64,000 nucleotides of DNA from JAWVFM01 sp963771655. Lineage in GTDB: Bacteria > Actinomycetota > Thermoleophilia > Solirubrobacterales > 70-9. Made by a program: the position numbers and the translations under genes. The notes under the pieces are model-generated. The model was not told the DNA's origin. It searched no databases and worked only from the letters and a program-made list of their open reading frames with translations. The DNA lies in contig CAVYUG010000004.1 in assembly GCA_963771655.1 (NCBI GenBank), positions 62,001-126,000 of the forward strand, read 5' to 3'. This document shows, piece by piece, positions 42,651 through 51,647 of this stretch; position 1 is the first letter of the stretch; each line of letters starts with the position of its first letter.

Positions 42651-43550
42651 ATGAGCTCCGAGAAGTGGACCGCGGCCGACATCCCGAGCCAGGAGGGACG
42701 CACCGCGCTCGTCACCGGGGCCAACAGCGGCATCGGCCTCGTCGCGGCTCGTGAGCTCGCGCGAGCGGGCGCCCGCGTCGTCCTGGCGGTCCGCGATCCG
42801 GCCCGCGGCGAGAAGGCGGCCGCCACGATCCCCGGTGAGCGCGAGGTGCGCCGGCTCGATCTCGCGGACCTCGCATCGGTGCGCGAGCTCGCCGAGGGCT
42901 GGGAGGGGAACCTCGACGTCCTGGTCAACAACGCCGGCGTCATGGCCCCTCCCGAGGGTAGGACCAAGGACGGTTTCGAGCTGCAGATCGGCACCAACCA
43001 CCTCGGGCACTTCGCGCTCACGAATCTCCTTCTCCCGCACATCACCGACCGCGTCGTGACCGTGTCATCCACCGCCCACTGGATCGGCAAGCTCGACCTG
43101 GACGACCTGAACTGGGAGCGGCGCGGGTACTCGCGCTGGCCCGCATACGCCCAGTCGAAGCTCGCCAACCTGCTCTTCACGCTCGAGCTCCAGCGCCGTC
43201 TCGGCGACGCTGAGTCGAGAATCCGCGCCGTCGCCGCCCACCCCGGCTACGCGGCCACGAACCTCCAGAGCCACACGCAGAACCTCATCCAGAGCACGGT
43301 GATGAAGCTCAGCAACCTGGTGCTCGCGCAGAGCGACGAGATGGGCGCGCTGCCCACCCTCTACGCCGCCACCGTGGACGTCCCGGGCGGAAGCTACGTC
43401 GGGCCCGACGGCTTCCGCGAGCAGCGGGGCCATCCGAAGCTCGTCGGCCGTACGAGCGCCGCCAAGGACACCGAGGCCGCCAAGGGCCTATGGGAGCTCT
43501 CCGAGGAGCTGACCGGAGTGAGCTTCCCGCTCTCAGCGGCCGCCGCGTGA
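42651..43550 (+). CDS. Short-chain dehydrogenase/reductase
   Basis: The 299-aa protein has the NAD(P) loop TALVTGANSGIGLVAARELA, NNAG in VLVNNAGVMAPPEGRTKDG, the active serine in VVTVSSTAHWI and the YxxxK pair in AYAQSKLANLLF. A C-terminal extension (YVGPDGFREQRGHPKLVGRT) is typical of WW-oxidoreductase/retinol-dehydrogenase-like actinobacterial SDRs. The substrate is unknown. Its stop overlaps the convergent SnoaL gene by 18 bp. Confidence 0.9.
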   Translation: MSSEKWTAADIPSQEGRTALVTGANSGIGLVAARELARAGARVVLAVRDPARGEKAAATIPGEREVRRLDLADLASVRELAEGWEGNLDVLVNNAGVMAPPEGRTKDGFELQIGTNHLGHFALTNLLLPHITDRVVTVSSTAHWIGKLDLDDLNWERRGYSRWPAYAQSKLANLLFTLELQRRLGDAESRIRAVAAHPGYAATNLQSHTQNLIQSTVMKLSNLVLAQSDEMGALPTLYAATVDVPGGSYVGPDGFREQRGHPKLVGRTSAAKDTEAAKGLWELSEELTGVSFPLSAAAA

Positions 43551-44042
43551 GCCTTCACCCGCGGCGAACTCGTCCAGACTCGCGGCCGCGCGCCTGCGCA
43601 CGAGCGTCCTGAAGAGCGGAGTCAGCGGCGGCACTCCGGCCGCGCCGCCGAGCGCCTGACGGGCCCAGGCGCGGAAGTCGAAGTCGTCGACATGCTCGAC
43701 GATGAGCCCATCGGCAATTCGGAAGCTCGCACGCACGTCGTTTCGCACCTTGCGCCCCGTCTGCGTGAACGTGTAGGTGGCGATCCAACGCGCGGAGCCC
43801 GAGTCGCCGTCGGCCTCGACCTCGCTGGTGTCGACCTCAAGGTCGGTGGAGCGAGACGTGAGCATCTTCCACATCTGGCCGATGCGCTCACCGCGGAGGT
43901 CGGTGAACACGGGGTCCGAGAAGCGCGCCTGCGGCGAGTAGCAGGCGGCCATCGCGTCGGCGTCGAGCCGGGCGAAGGCGTCGTAGAAGCCCTCGATCAG
44001 CTGCCGGTTCGAGGCGGGCGGGCTCTGGGGGTCGGAGGCCAA
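43533..44042 (-). CDS. SnoaL-like (NTF2-fold) protein
   Basis: The 169-aa protein shows the NTF2-like pattern: NRQLIEGFYDAFARLDADAM, YSPQARFSDPVFTDLRGERI, and later RIADGLIVEHVDDFDFRAWA. A basic tail follows. It could be an isomerase or a binding protein; no active site can be named. It diverges from the Rieske gene 35 bp away. Confidence 0.8.
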   Translation of the reverse strand: MASDPQSPPASNRQLIEGFYDAFARLDADAMAACYSPQARFSDPVFTDLRGERIGQMWKMLTSRSTDLEVDTSEVEADGDSGSARWIATYTFTQTGRKVRNDVRASFRIADGLIVEHVDDFDFRAWARQALGGAAGVPPLTPLFRTLVRRRAAASLDEFAAGEGSRGGR

Positions 44043-44077
44043 TGCGTGCGCGACCGTATCCGATCGCCGGTGTCACA

Positions 44078-44437
44078 ATGGCGCCGATGTCCGAGACGCG
44101 AGTCGGCAGCGCCGACGTGCTCGGGCCGGGTAGCGTCACCGGAGCCGGGTCGTGGGCGATCGTCAACGTCGACGGGAAGCGGTACGCGGTATCGCGCCGC
44201 TGCCGTCACCTTCGCGCCGACCTCGCAGACGGCTCGATCGACGCCGACGGCTGCCTCGTCTGCCCCTGGCACCAGAGCGCGTACGACGTCGAGACCGGCC
44301 GGATGGTGGTCGGACCGCAGGGGGCGTTCGCCAAGGTGCCGGGCCTCGGTGCGTTCTTCAAGGCCCTGACCCGCGTCGTCCCCCTCGGCACGGCGAAGGT
44401 CGTCGAGCGCGACGGCGAGGTGTTCGTCCGCGAATGA
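44078..44437 (+). CDS. Rieske [2Fe-2S] ferredoxin-like protein
   Basis: The 119-aa protein has the two cluster motifs CRHLRADLADG and CPWHQSAYD, giving the Cys2-His2 ligand set of Rieske proteins. No membrane segment is present, so it is a soluble electron carrier or a regulatory subunit. The first ATG (44078) is followed by another at 44087. Its stop overlaps the next gene's start (ATGA), so the Rieske protein probably feeds electrons to the MpaB-type oxygenase that follows; that link is inferred. Confidence 0.87.
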   Translation: MAPMSETRVGSADVLGPGSVTGAGSWAIVNVDGKRYAVSRRCRHLRADLADGSIDADGCLVCPWHQSAYDVETGRMVVGPQGAFAKVPGLGAFFKALTRVVPLGTAKVVERDGEVFVRE

Positions 44438-45303
44438 CCGCCACCCGCGACGGCGATGGGTACTTCCCACGCGGGCGCTCGATGCTCCGGCGCGTCCACT
44501 CCGAGCGCGCGGTCGGCCTGCTCTACGGGCAGCGCGGCCTCGCGATCGGTGCCCTCAACCCGCGGGCCTTCGTCGGCACCTGGGAGCACACGCACGCGCA
44601 GCTCCGGCCATTCCAGCGCCTCGCGCACACCGCGAAGGCATTCGAGGCGATCTTCTTCGGCACTAAGGCCGAGGCCGACGAGGTGCTGGCGATGGTCGAG
44701 CGCATGCACACCCGCGTGGAGGGCGACATGCCGGAGGACGCGGGCCCCGTACCCGCCGGGGCGCCCTACTCGGCGTTCGACCCCGAGCTGATGCTCTGGA
44801 CGATGGCCGTGATCGCCGACTCCGGGCAGACCTTCTACGAGCTGCTCGTTCGGAAGCTCGACGACGACGAGCGCGAGGCGCTATGGGCCGACTACGTCCG
44901 CTTCGGCGAGCTCTTCGGCATGCCCAGCGACGTCGCGCCGGCCTCCTACCGCGGATGGCGCGAGTGGTGGGCCGACCGCATGGCGAGCGGCGAGCTGCAC
45001 CTGACCCCGCAGGCCCGCGAGACCGGCTACGCGAGCGCGTTCGAGATCCCGCTGCCCGGTATGTACGGCCCGGCGATGCGGATGCACAACCTGATCATGC
45101 TGGGCAGCCTGCCCCCGCGGGTTCGCGAGCTCTACGGCCTGCGGTGGACGCCGGCGCACGCCGCGGCCTTCCGCGCGGCGGTCACGGCCGTGCGCGGCTC
45201 GCGGCCGATCGTTCCCCGCCCCGTGCGCCGCGGCTCCAACACCGACGCCTTTGAGCTCGTCGCGCGGACCGAGCGCCGCCGCCTCGCCGCGGTCCCGGGC
45301 TAG
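44434..45303 (+). CDS. Oxygenase MpaB/rubber-oxygenase family protein (DUF2236)
   Basis: The 289-aa protein matches the DUF2236 pattern: GQRGLAIGALNPRAFVGTWE, then FFGTKAEADEVLAMVERMHT and RVEGDMPE, with LMLWTMAVIADSGQTFYELL. Members such as latex-clearing protein use a heme to cleave carbon-carbon double bonds, and MpaB cleaves a farnesyl chain. The MHTRVEG histidine is a candidate heme ligand. Coupled translation with a Rieske protein is unusual and suggests an electron-fed oxygenase. It is convergent with the enoyl-CoA hydratase gene (4-bp overlap). Confidence 0.84.
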   Translation: MTATRDGDGYFPRGRSMLRRVHSERAVGLLYGQRGLAIGALNPRAFVGTWEHTHAQLRPFQRLAHTAKAFEAIFFGTKAEADEVLAMVERMHTRVEGDMPEDAGPVPAGAPYSAFDPELMLWTMAVIADSGQTFYELLVRKLDDDEREALWADYVRFGELFGMPSDVAPASYRGWREWWADRMASGELHLTPQARETGYASAFEIPLPGMYGPAMRMHNLIMLGSLPPRVRELYGLRWTPAHAAAFRAAVTAVRGSRPIVPRPVRRGSNTDAFELVARTERRRLAAVPG

Positions 45304-46043
45304 CGCTCCAGGGCGGCCCTCGCCGCCTCCGGCATCTCATCGGAAAGCCAGCCTGAAGCCAGGGGGTCCTCCGCGGCGGCCGACCGCATCGCCTCGAGCG
45401 CCTCGCCCCGCAGCTGCGCCTTGACGGTCTCGTACGTCGCCGTCGGAAGGGCGGCCATGTCGACCGCCACCGCCAGCGCGCGGTCGAGCACCTCCCCGGG
45501 CTCCCGCAGCTCATCGAGCGCGCCGAGCTCGAGCGCACGCGCGGCGTCGACGAGCTCGCCGCCGAGCACCAGCTCGCGAACCGCGCGCGGCTCGAGCTCC
45601 GCCCGCACGACGCCGAGCGCCGCGGCCGGATACGGGGCGCCGACCCGGACCTCGGTCAGGCCATACGTCGCCCCGCGGGCGCCGACGCGGCGATCCGCGC
45701 AGAGGGCGAGGATCAGGCCGCCGGCAACCGCGTGGCCGTTCACGGCCGCGACGACGGGGCACGGGAGGCCGTACCAGTCGCAGAACAGCCGGTTGATCCC
45801 CGTCACCATGCCGCGCTGCTCCGCCTCGGGCAGTGTCGGCGTCAGCTTCAGATCGACCCCGCCCGAGAAGAAGCCGCCAGAGCCCGTGATGACGACCGCC
45901 GCCGGCAGGTTGGCGCGAAGGCGCTCTACGAGCTCCGCGCCCTCGGCGAGGAGGTCCGGCGCGAGGGCGTTCGCCGGTGGCCGCTCGATGCGAACAACGG
46001 CGACGCCGTCTGTCTCCTCGACGGTGAGCTGGCTCTGCGGCAT
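45300..46043 (-). CDS. Enoyl-CoA hydratase/isomerase family protein
   Basis: The protein adds water to or isomerises 2-enoyl-CoA. The 247-aa sequence has the crotonase oxyanion loops ITGSGGFFSGGVDLKL and VAAVNGHAVAGGLILALCAD and the YGLTEVRVGAPYP stretch with one acid. The second catalytic glutamate of true hydratases is not clear in AARALELGALDEL, so another crotonase activity is possible. The ATG at 46043 is preferred; one at 46058 adds five residues. Confidence 0.88.
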   Translation of the reverse strand: MPQSQLTVEETDGVAVVRIERPPANALAPDLLAEGAELVERLRANLPAAVVITGSGGFFSGGVDLKLTPTLPEAEQRGMVTGINRLFCDWYGLPCPVVAAVNGHAVAGGLILALCADRRVGARGATYGLTEVRVGAPYPAAALGVVRAELEPRAVRELVLGGELVDAARALELGALDELREPGEVLDRALAVAVDMAALPTATYETVKAQLRGEALEAMRSAAAEDPLASGWLSDEMPEAARAALER

Positions 46044-46103
46044 CGCCACATCATCCAATGCGGGTGAAGAATCCGCCCTCTCGGTCGGTCAGACTCCGCC
46101 CTC

Positions 46104-47693
46104 ATGGCCGAGGCTTCCGCTCCACCCCCTGCCGAGGAGTCGACGTCCCCCGATCGCCAGGGCATCGTGCTTGCCGCGCTGATCCTCGTCGCCGCCGTCG
46201 CCAACCTCAACCTCGCCGTAGCCAACGTCGCGCTTCCCGACATCGGCAAGGCCTTCGATGCCAGCCAGACCGGGCTCGACCTGGTGGCCGTCGGATACTC
46301 CCTCGGCCTCGCTGCCTCCGTGCTCTACCTCGGCGCGCTCGGCGACCGCCACGGGCGCAAGATGATGCTGCTTCTCGGGACCGGCCTGGCCATCCCCGCC
46401 TCGCTGCTCGCCGCCCTTGCGCCGACGATCGGGGTCCTGTTCGCGGCCCGGCTTCTCGGCGGCGTCGCCGCAGGGATGGCGTTCCCGACGACGCTCGCGC
46501 TGATCACGGCGCTGTGGTCCGGGCCCGCGCGAACGAAATCGATCGCGCTGTGGTCAGCCCTGGGCGGCGGCATCTCCGTTCTCGGCCCGGTCATCGCCGG
46601 CGGCCTGCTCGAGAAGTTCGACTGGAGCTCCGTCTTCGTGATCACCCTGCCGCTCGCCGTGGTGGCCCTCTACATGGCGTGGCGGTTCGTGCCCGCCCAT
46701 GTCAACGAGACGACCGGGCGGGTCGACAACCTCGGCGGGATCCTCTCGATCCTGATGGTGGCGGCGTTGGTTCTCGCCATCAACGTCGCCCCTGTGCCCG
46801 GGGCCGGCGCGCTGGCCATCGGCCTCGGCGCCGTCGCGCTCGCCGCCGTCGTTGCGTTCGTGATCCGCCAGCGCCGCACGGCGGCGCCGCTCTACGACCT
46901 CGAGGTCGCCGCGCGACGGATCTTCTGGGTGGCCGCCGTGGCGGGGATCATCGTCTTCGGCTCCCTCATGGCCGCGATGTTCGTCGGCCAGCAGTTCCTG
47001 CAGAACGTCCTCGACTACTCCACGCTCGATGCGGGCCTCGCGATCGTGCCCGCCGCCGTCTTCATGGTGATCGTGGCGCCGCGCTCGGCGAAGCTCGTCG
47101 AGGCGAGGGGAGCCAGGTTCACGCTGCTCCTCGGGTACGTCTTCTGCCTGCTCGGCTTCCTGACCATGCTGCTCCTCTGGAAGGAGGACATCTCGTACTG
47201 GAAGGTCGCGCTCGGCTACATCTTCATCGGGATCGGCGTCGGCTTCGCGGGCACGCCCGCCTCCCACTCGCTGACCGGGTCGGTACCAGTGCGCCGCGCG
47301 GGGATGGCCTCGGCGACCGCCGACCTCCAGCGCGACCTCGGCGGCGCGATCATGCAGTCCGTCCTCGGCGCTCTGCTCACCGCCGGCTACGCCGCCGCGG
47401 CGACCGCGGCCGTCGCCTCCGCGTCGCACAACGTCACCGACAAGGTCCAGACCGAGCTGACGAAATCGTTCTCGAGCGCCGCCGACGTCGCCGAGCAGTA
47501 CCCACGCCACGCCTCGGCCATCATCTCCGCCGCCAAGACCTCCTTCCTCCAGGGCGACACCTGGGCGTACACGGCGGGGATCATCGCGGTCGTGCTCGGC
47601 GCCTCGCTCGTCTTCTTCCTCTTCCCCCGCGCAAAGCGCGAGCGGGAGCTGCTCGCCTCCTACGAGGCCGAGGACGCCGCGCCGGCGGCTTAG
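46104..47693 (+). CDS. MFS drug/H+ antiporter (DHA2, 14-helix)
   Basis: The 529-aa protein has about 14 hydrophobic helices. It carries the MFS motif A region LGALGDRHGRKMMLL and antiporter motif C (GVLFAARLLGGVAAGMAFP), with a loop of charged residues near ARTKSIALWSALGG. Length and helix number fit the DHA2 (EmrB/QacA) family, proton-driven exporters of toxic compounds. The substrate is unknown. It diverges from the enoyl-CoA hydratase gene by 60 bp. Confidence 0.9.
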   Translation: MAEASAPPPAEESTSPDRQGIVLAALILVAAVANLNLAVANVALPDIGKAFDASQTGLDLVAVGYSLGLAASVLYLGALGDRHGRKMMLLLGTGLAIPASLLAALAPTIGVLFAARLLGGVAAGMAFPTTLALITALWSGPARTKSIALWSALGGGISVLGPVIAGGLLEKFDWSSVFVITLPLAVVALYMAWRFVPAHVNETTGRVDNLGGILSILMVAALVLAINVAPVPGAGALAIGLGAVALAAVVAFVIRQRRTAAPLYDLEVAARRIFWVAAVAGIIVFGSLMAAMFVGQQFLQNVLDYSTLDAGLAIVPAAVFMVIVAPRSAKLVEARGARFTLLLGYVFCLLGFLTMLLLWKEDISYWKVALGYIFIGIGVGFAGTPASHSLTGSVPVRRAGMASATADLQRDLGGAIMQSVLGALLTAGYAAAATAAVASASHNVTDKVQTELTKSFSSAADVAEQYPRHASAIISAAKTSFLQGDTWAYTAGIIAVVLGASLVFFLFPRAKRERELLASYEAEDAAPAA

Positions 47694-47704
47694 GACCCAG
47701 ACCG

Positions 47705-49075
47705 CTAGTGCGTCACGCTCGTCTTGACCATCTTGCGCTCGGAGGCGCTCACCGCGCCCTTCTCCTCGAGCGTTGAGATCGCCTGCGCGAAGTCCTCCGC
47801 GAGGGTGTCGATAAGGGAGCGGTTGAGGTTGAGCTTCACGAGCGCCCGCATCATCTTCACGTCCTGGGCGTTCGGCGGCATCGTGTAGGCGGGCACCATC
47901 CAGCCGCGCTCGGCGGCGAGCTGGAAGGCGATGTCGAACTCGTCGTAGGGATGCTCATCGGCGAGGTTGAAGGCCACGAGCGGCAGGGTCTCCTCGTGGA
48001 GACCGATGATCTGGAACTTCCCGAGGTCCTCGAGGTTCTTGGCCAGGGCCTCGGCGTTGCTCTGCATGATCTCCATGATCATCTTGTAGCCCGCCTTCCC
48101 GAAGCGGACGAAGTTGTAGTACTGGGCGAGGATCATCGACGAGCTGGTCGAGAAGTTCAGCGTGAACGTGGCATCGTTCTTCCCGAGGTAGTTCTCGTAG
48201 AAGACGAGGTCATCGGCGAGATCCGACTTCTCGCGGAAGACGAGCCAGCCGATCCCCGGGTAGACCAGGCCGAACTTGTGGCCCGAGGCGTTGATCGAAC
48301 GCACCTGCTCGAGGCGGAAGTCCCATTTGGAGTCCGGGTAGAGGAAGGGCCAGACGAACGCGCCGCTCGCGCCGTCGATATGGAGCGGCACGTCGAGGCC
48401 CCTGTCGTTCTTGAGTTGGAGAAGCAGATCGTTGATGCCGACCACGTCGTCGGCGTGGCCGGTGAACGTGGTGCCGACGACGGCGGCAACGCCGATCGTG
48501 TTCTCGTCGACGTGCGGCTCGACGTCCTCCGGGCCGATCGTGTACTTGCCGGGCTGGAGGGGGACGATCCGAGGCTCGACGTCGAAGTAGCGGCAGAACT
48601 TCTCCCACACCACGTGCACGTCGCCGCCGAAGACGAGGTTCGGGCTGTCGCTCGAGTTCCCGGCCGCCTCGCGACGCTTCCGCCATTTCCACTTCAGCGA
48701 CAGCGCCCCGAGCATGATCGCCTCGGAGGAGCCCTGGGTGCTGGTGCCGGTGGTCTCGCCGGGGGCGTTGAAGAGCTCGGCCAGCATCCGTACGCACCGC
48801 TGCTCGATCTCGAAGGTACGCGGGTACTCCGCGTGGTCGATGTAGTTGCGGTGGAGGTTCGAGGTGATCACCTCGCGTGCCTCGGGCTCCATCCAGGTGG
48901 TGACGAAGGTGGCGAGGTTCCGCTCCGGGATTCCCTCGATCGAGAGCTCCTGCTCGACGAGGCGCATCGCCGCAAGCGACGACATCGGCTCGTCGGGAAT
49001 GAAGTTGGCGGGTGCATGCTCGGAGAGCCAGGCGCCGGCGGCCTCGACCCTCGGGAACTCTGGTGACTTGCTCAT
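47705..49075 (-). CDS. gadB: Glutamate decarboxylase
   Basis: GadB converts glutamate to GABA and uses up a proton, helping acid tolerance. The 456-aa protein has the PLP-binding lysine in RSINASGHKFGLVYPGIGW, a GTSTQGSSEAIMLG phosphate region, and PLHIDGASGAFVWPF. The N-terminus (MSKSPEFPRVEAAGAWLSEH) differs from E. coli GadB, and the usual C-terminal pH-switch His is at the very end (KTSVTH). No glutamate/GABA antiporter (GadC) is adjacent. It diverges from cydAB across a perfect 19-nt palindrome. Confidence 0.93.
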   Translation of the reverse strand: MSKSPEFPRVEAAGAWLSEHAPANFIPDEPMSSLAAMRLVEQELSIEGIPERNLATFVTTWMEPEAREVITSNLHRNYIDHAEYPRTFEIEQRCVRMLAELFNAPGETTGTSTQGSSEAIMLGALSLKWKWRKRREAAGNSSDSPNLVFGGDVHVVWEKFCRYFDVEPRIVPLQPGKYTIGPEDVEPHVDENTIGVAAVVGTTFTGHADDVVGINDLLLQLKNDRGLDVPLHIDGASGAFVWPFLYPDSKWDFRLEQVRSINASGHKFGLVYPGIGWLVFREKSDLADDLVFYENYLGKNDATFTLNFSTSSSMILAQYYNFVRFGKAGYKMIMEIMQSNAEALAKNLEDLGKFQIIGLHEETLPLVAFNLADEHPYDEFDIAFQLAAERGWMVPAYTMPPNAQDVKMMRALVKLNLNRSLIDTLAEDFAQAISTLEEKGAVSASERKMVKTSVTH

Positions 49076-49134
49076 TCTCGCTCTCCTCGTCTCGGAAGTA
49101 GGCGCCCACGGTATCGGCGGCCGCCAATGCTGAA

Positions 49135-49153
49135 ATCATCCGATTCGGATGAT
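49135..49153. promoter_or_regulatory. Perfect palindrome between gadB and cydAB
   Basis: ATCATCCGA-T-TCGGATGAT is a perfect 9-1-9 inverted repeat. It lies 60 bp from the gadB start and 61 bp from the cydA GTG, so it could be a shared operator for both directions. I cannot match it to a named regulator. Confidence 0.6.
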
Positions 49154-49213
49154 CTCGGCGCGACGCCTTTGGATATGTTCCGCGCCGTGCCCCTACAGGA
49201 GGCGAGATAGGAA

Positions 49214-50618
49214 GTGAGCATCCAACTGCTCCACGCCCTCCCACTCGCGGCATCCTCCTCGAACCTGCTCGCGGCGCGCGAGCAGATGGCGTTCACGCTC
49301 GGCTTCCACATCGTTCTCTCGTGTTTCGGCGTCGCCTTCCCGGCGATGATCCTGATCGCTCTCTACAAGGGCCTGCGGAAGGACGACGCCGACGCGATCG
49401 AGCTGGCGCGCCGCTGGTCGAAGACGATGGCCGTGCTGTTCGCGGTCGGGGCGGTCACCGGCACCGTTCTCACATTCGAATTCGGGCTGCTCTGGCCACG
49501 CTTCATGGACCGCTTCGGGAGCGCCTTCGGCATCGCCTTCGCGATCGAGGGGATCTTCTTCTTCACCGAGGCGATCTTCCTCGCGATCTTCCTCTACGGC
49601 TGGAAGCGGCTGAAGCCGTGGGCGCACTTCTGGTCGGGGGTGCCGATGGTGATCACCGGGATCGGCGGCGCTTTCGCGGTCGTCGCGGCGAACTCCTGGA
49701 TGAACCAGCCGCAGGGGTTCACGCTCGACGCGGCGGGCAGGGTCATCGACACCGACCCGCTGAAGATCCTCTTCAACCCCGCGACGGGCTACGAGTTTCC
49801 GCACATGCTCCTGGCCGCCTACCTGGTGACCGGCTTCGTGATCGCGTCGGTCTACGCGGCCGGGATGCTCGAAGGGACGCCGTGATCGCCGCCACCGGCT
49901 CGGGCTGCTGATCCCCCTCACCGTGGCGCTGATCGCGACGCCGGTCCAGTTCCTCGTCGGGGACACGGCGGCCAGGGCGATCGCGGACAACCAGCCCGCG
50001 AAGTTCGCCGGGATGGAGTGCATCCACAAGACCGGCACCGACCAGACCGAGTACCTCGGCGGCGTCTGCACCTCGACCGGAGTCAAGGGCGGGATCGGGA
50101 TCCCCGGCCTGGACTCGATCCTCGTCGGCGGCTCGACCAACACCAAGGTCACCGGGCTCGACGCGTTCCCACCCAAGGACCGGCCACCGGCCAACACGCT
50201 TCTGCATCTTTCCTTCGACGCGATGGTCGGCATCTGCACGGCATTCATCGCCCTCGGTGCCTGGCTCGCCTTCGTCTGGTGGCGGCGGCGCGATATGCCG
50301 ACGACGAAGTGGTTCCTGCGGATCATCGCGATCTGCGGCGGTGCCGCGGTGCTGGCCCTGTGGTGCGGCTGGATCTGCACCGAGGTGGGCCGGCAACCCT
50401 GGATCGTGCAGGGCTTCATGAGGACCGCGAACGCGGTCACGCCCGCCGACGGCATCTGGTACAGCTTCGCCGCCGTGCTGCTGCTCTACGCGGTCGTCGG
50501 CACCGTCGCGATCCTGATCCTGCGGGCGATGGCGAGGCGCTGGCGCGAGACCGGAGTCGAGCCCGACGACGGCACCCCGTACGCCCCGCCCGTCACCGCG
50601 GGAAAGGCGGAGCCGTGA
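49214..50618 (+). pseudogene. cydA: Cytochrome bd ubiquinol oxidase subunit I, split by one extra base
   Basis: CydA carries the heme b centres of the low-oxygen terminal oxidase. The first part (GTG at 49214 to about 49876) codes REQMAFTLGFHIVLSCFGVA with the heme-ligand His, then FEFGLLWPRFMDRFGSAFGI, and ends MLEGTP-stop. The second part continues in another frame: RRDRRHRLGLLIPLTVALIA, LIATPVQFLVGD, then the quinol-loop and the C-terminal helices. Deleting one G of GGG at 49874-49876 restores one reading frame of about 467 aa. I mark it as broken, but an assembly error is likely because cydB has the same lesion. Confidence 0.85.
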
Positions 50619-51629
50619 GCAAGGCCGACATCGCCGCCGCGATCCTCTGGGTCGGGGCGACCTTCTACGCGCTCTTCGGCGGCGCCGACTTCGGCGCAGG
50701 CTTTTGGGACCTGATCGCCGGAGACGCCCATAAGGGCGCACGCCCACGAGCGCTAATCCAGCGTTCCCTGACGCCGGTCTGGGAGGCCAACCACGTCTGG
50801 CTGATCTTCATCCTCGTCGTCCTCTGGACCGCCTTCCCGCAGGCGTTCAGCGCAATCATGTCGACGCTCTACATTCCGCTGGCGCTGGCAGCCTTCGGGA
50901 TAGTGCTGCGAGGTACGGGGTTCGCCTTCCGCAAGGGGCTCGAGAGCCTCGGCACTCAACGGGCTGCTGGAGCGACCTTCGCGCTCTCCTCCGTGCTGAC
51001 CCCCTTCTTCATGGGCACGGTGGTCGGTGCGGTCGCGATCGGCAACGTCCCGGCGGCCGGCGACGGGACCCTCGGTCTCGAGCTGGCTGCAACCGGCGCC
51101 GATGTTCTTCGGGGTGATGTTCGTCGCCACCAGCGCCTACCTCTCCGCGGTGTTGCTGATCGGCGACGCCCGCCGAGGCGGTGAGAACGACCTCGTCCGC
51201 TACTTCACTCGGCGGGCGCTCGGCGCGGGAGTCGTCGCGGGTCTCGCGGCGGTCGGGGGGCTCATCGACCTCCACTCGAGCGAGCCCTATGTCTACGACC
51301 GATTGGTCGACCAGGGGCTTCCCCTGGTCATCGTCTCGGCGCTCTGCGGGATCGCGGTGTTCTTCCTGCTTCTTCGCGGCAGGCCCCGCCTGCTGCGTCC
51401 ACTCTCGGCGGCCGCCGTGGTGGCCGTCGTCTGGGGCTGGGGCGTGGCGCAGTTCCCCTACCTGCTTCCGACCTCGCTGACGATCAGCGCCGGGGCAGCG
51501 CCGGAGCCGACGCTGACGACGGTCCTGGTCGTCTTCGTCGTCGCCGCCGTGGTCGTGCTTCCGTCGCTCGGCCTCCTCTACACGCTGAGCCAGCGCGACC
51601 TCGTGGGCGAAGACCACTCGTCGCGCTGA
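50615..51629 (+). pseudogene. cydB: Cytochrome bd ubiquinol oxidase subunit II, split by one extra base
   Basis: CydB pairs with CydA in the bd oxidase. The first part starts at GTG 50615, overlapping the cydA stop (GTGA), and codes ALFGGADFGAGFWDLIAG and VWEANHVWLIFILVVLWTAF, both typical of CydB. After GNVPAAGDG the frame is lost. The next frame continues SVSSWLQPAPMFFGVMFVAT to the end at 51629. Removing one G from GGG at 51065-51067 rejoins the gene (about 337 aa). The identical kind of lesion in cydA (extra G in a GGGAC context) suggests a systematic error rather than loss of the oxidase. Confidence 0.85.
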
Positions 51630-51647
51630 CGCCGAGGGCCTTCGGCG
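51630..51647. terminator. Two-way hairpin between cydB and the convergent gene
   Basis: CGCCGAGG, a 2-nt loop and CTTCGGCG form an 8-bp stem (one G-T pair). It lies exactly between the cydB stop (51629) and the stop of the convergent phosphodiesterase gene (51648), as expected of a shared terminator. Confidence 0.5.
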
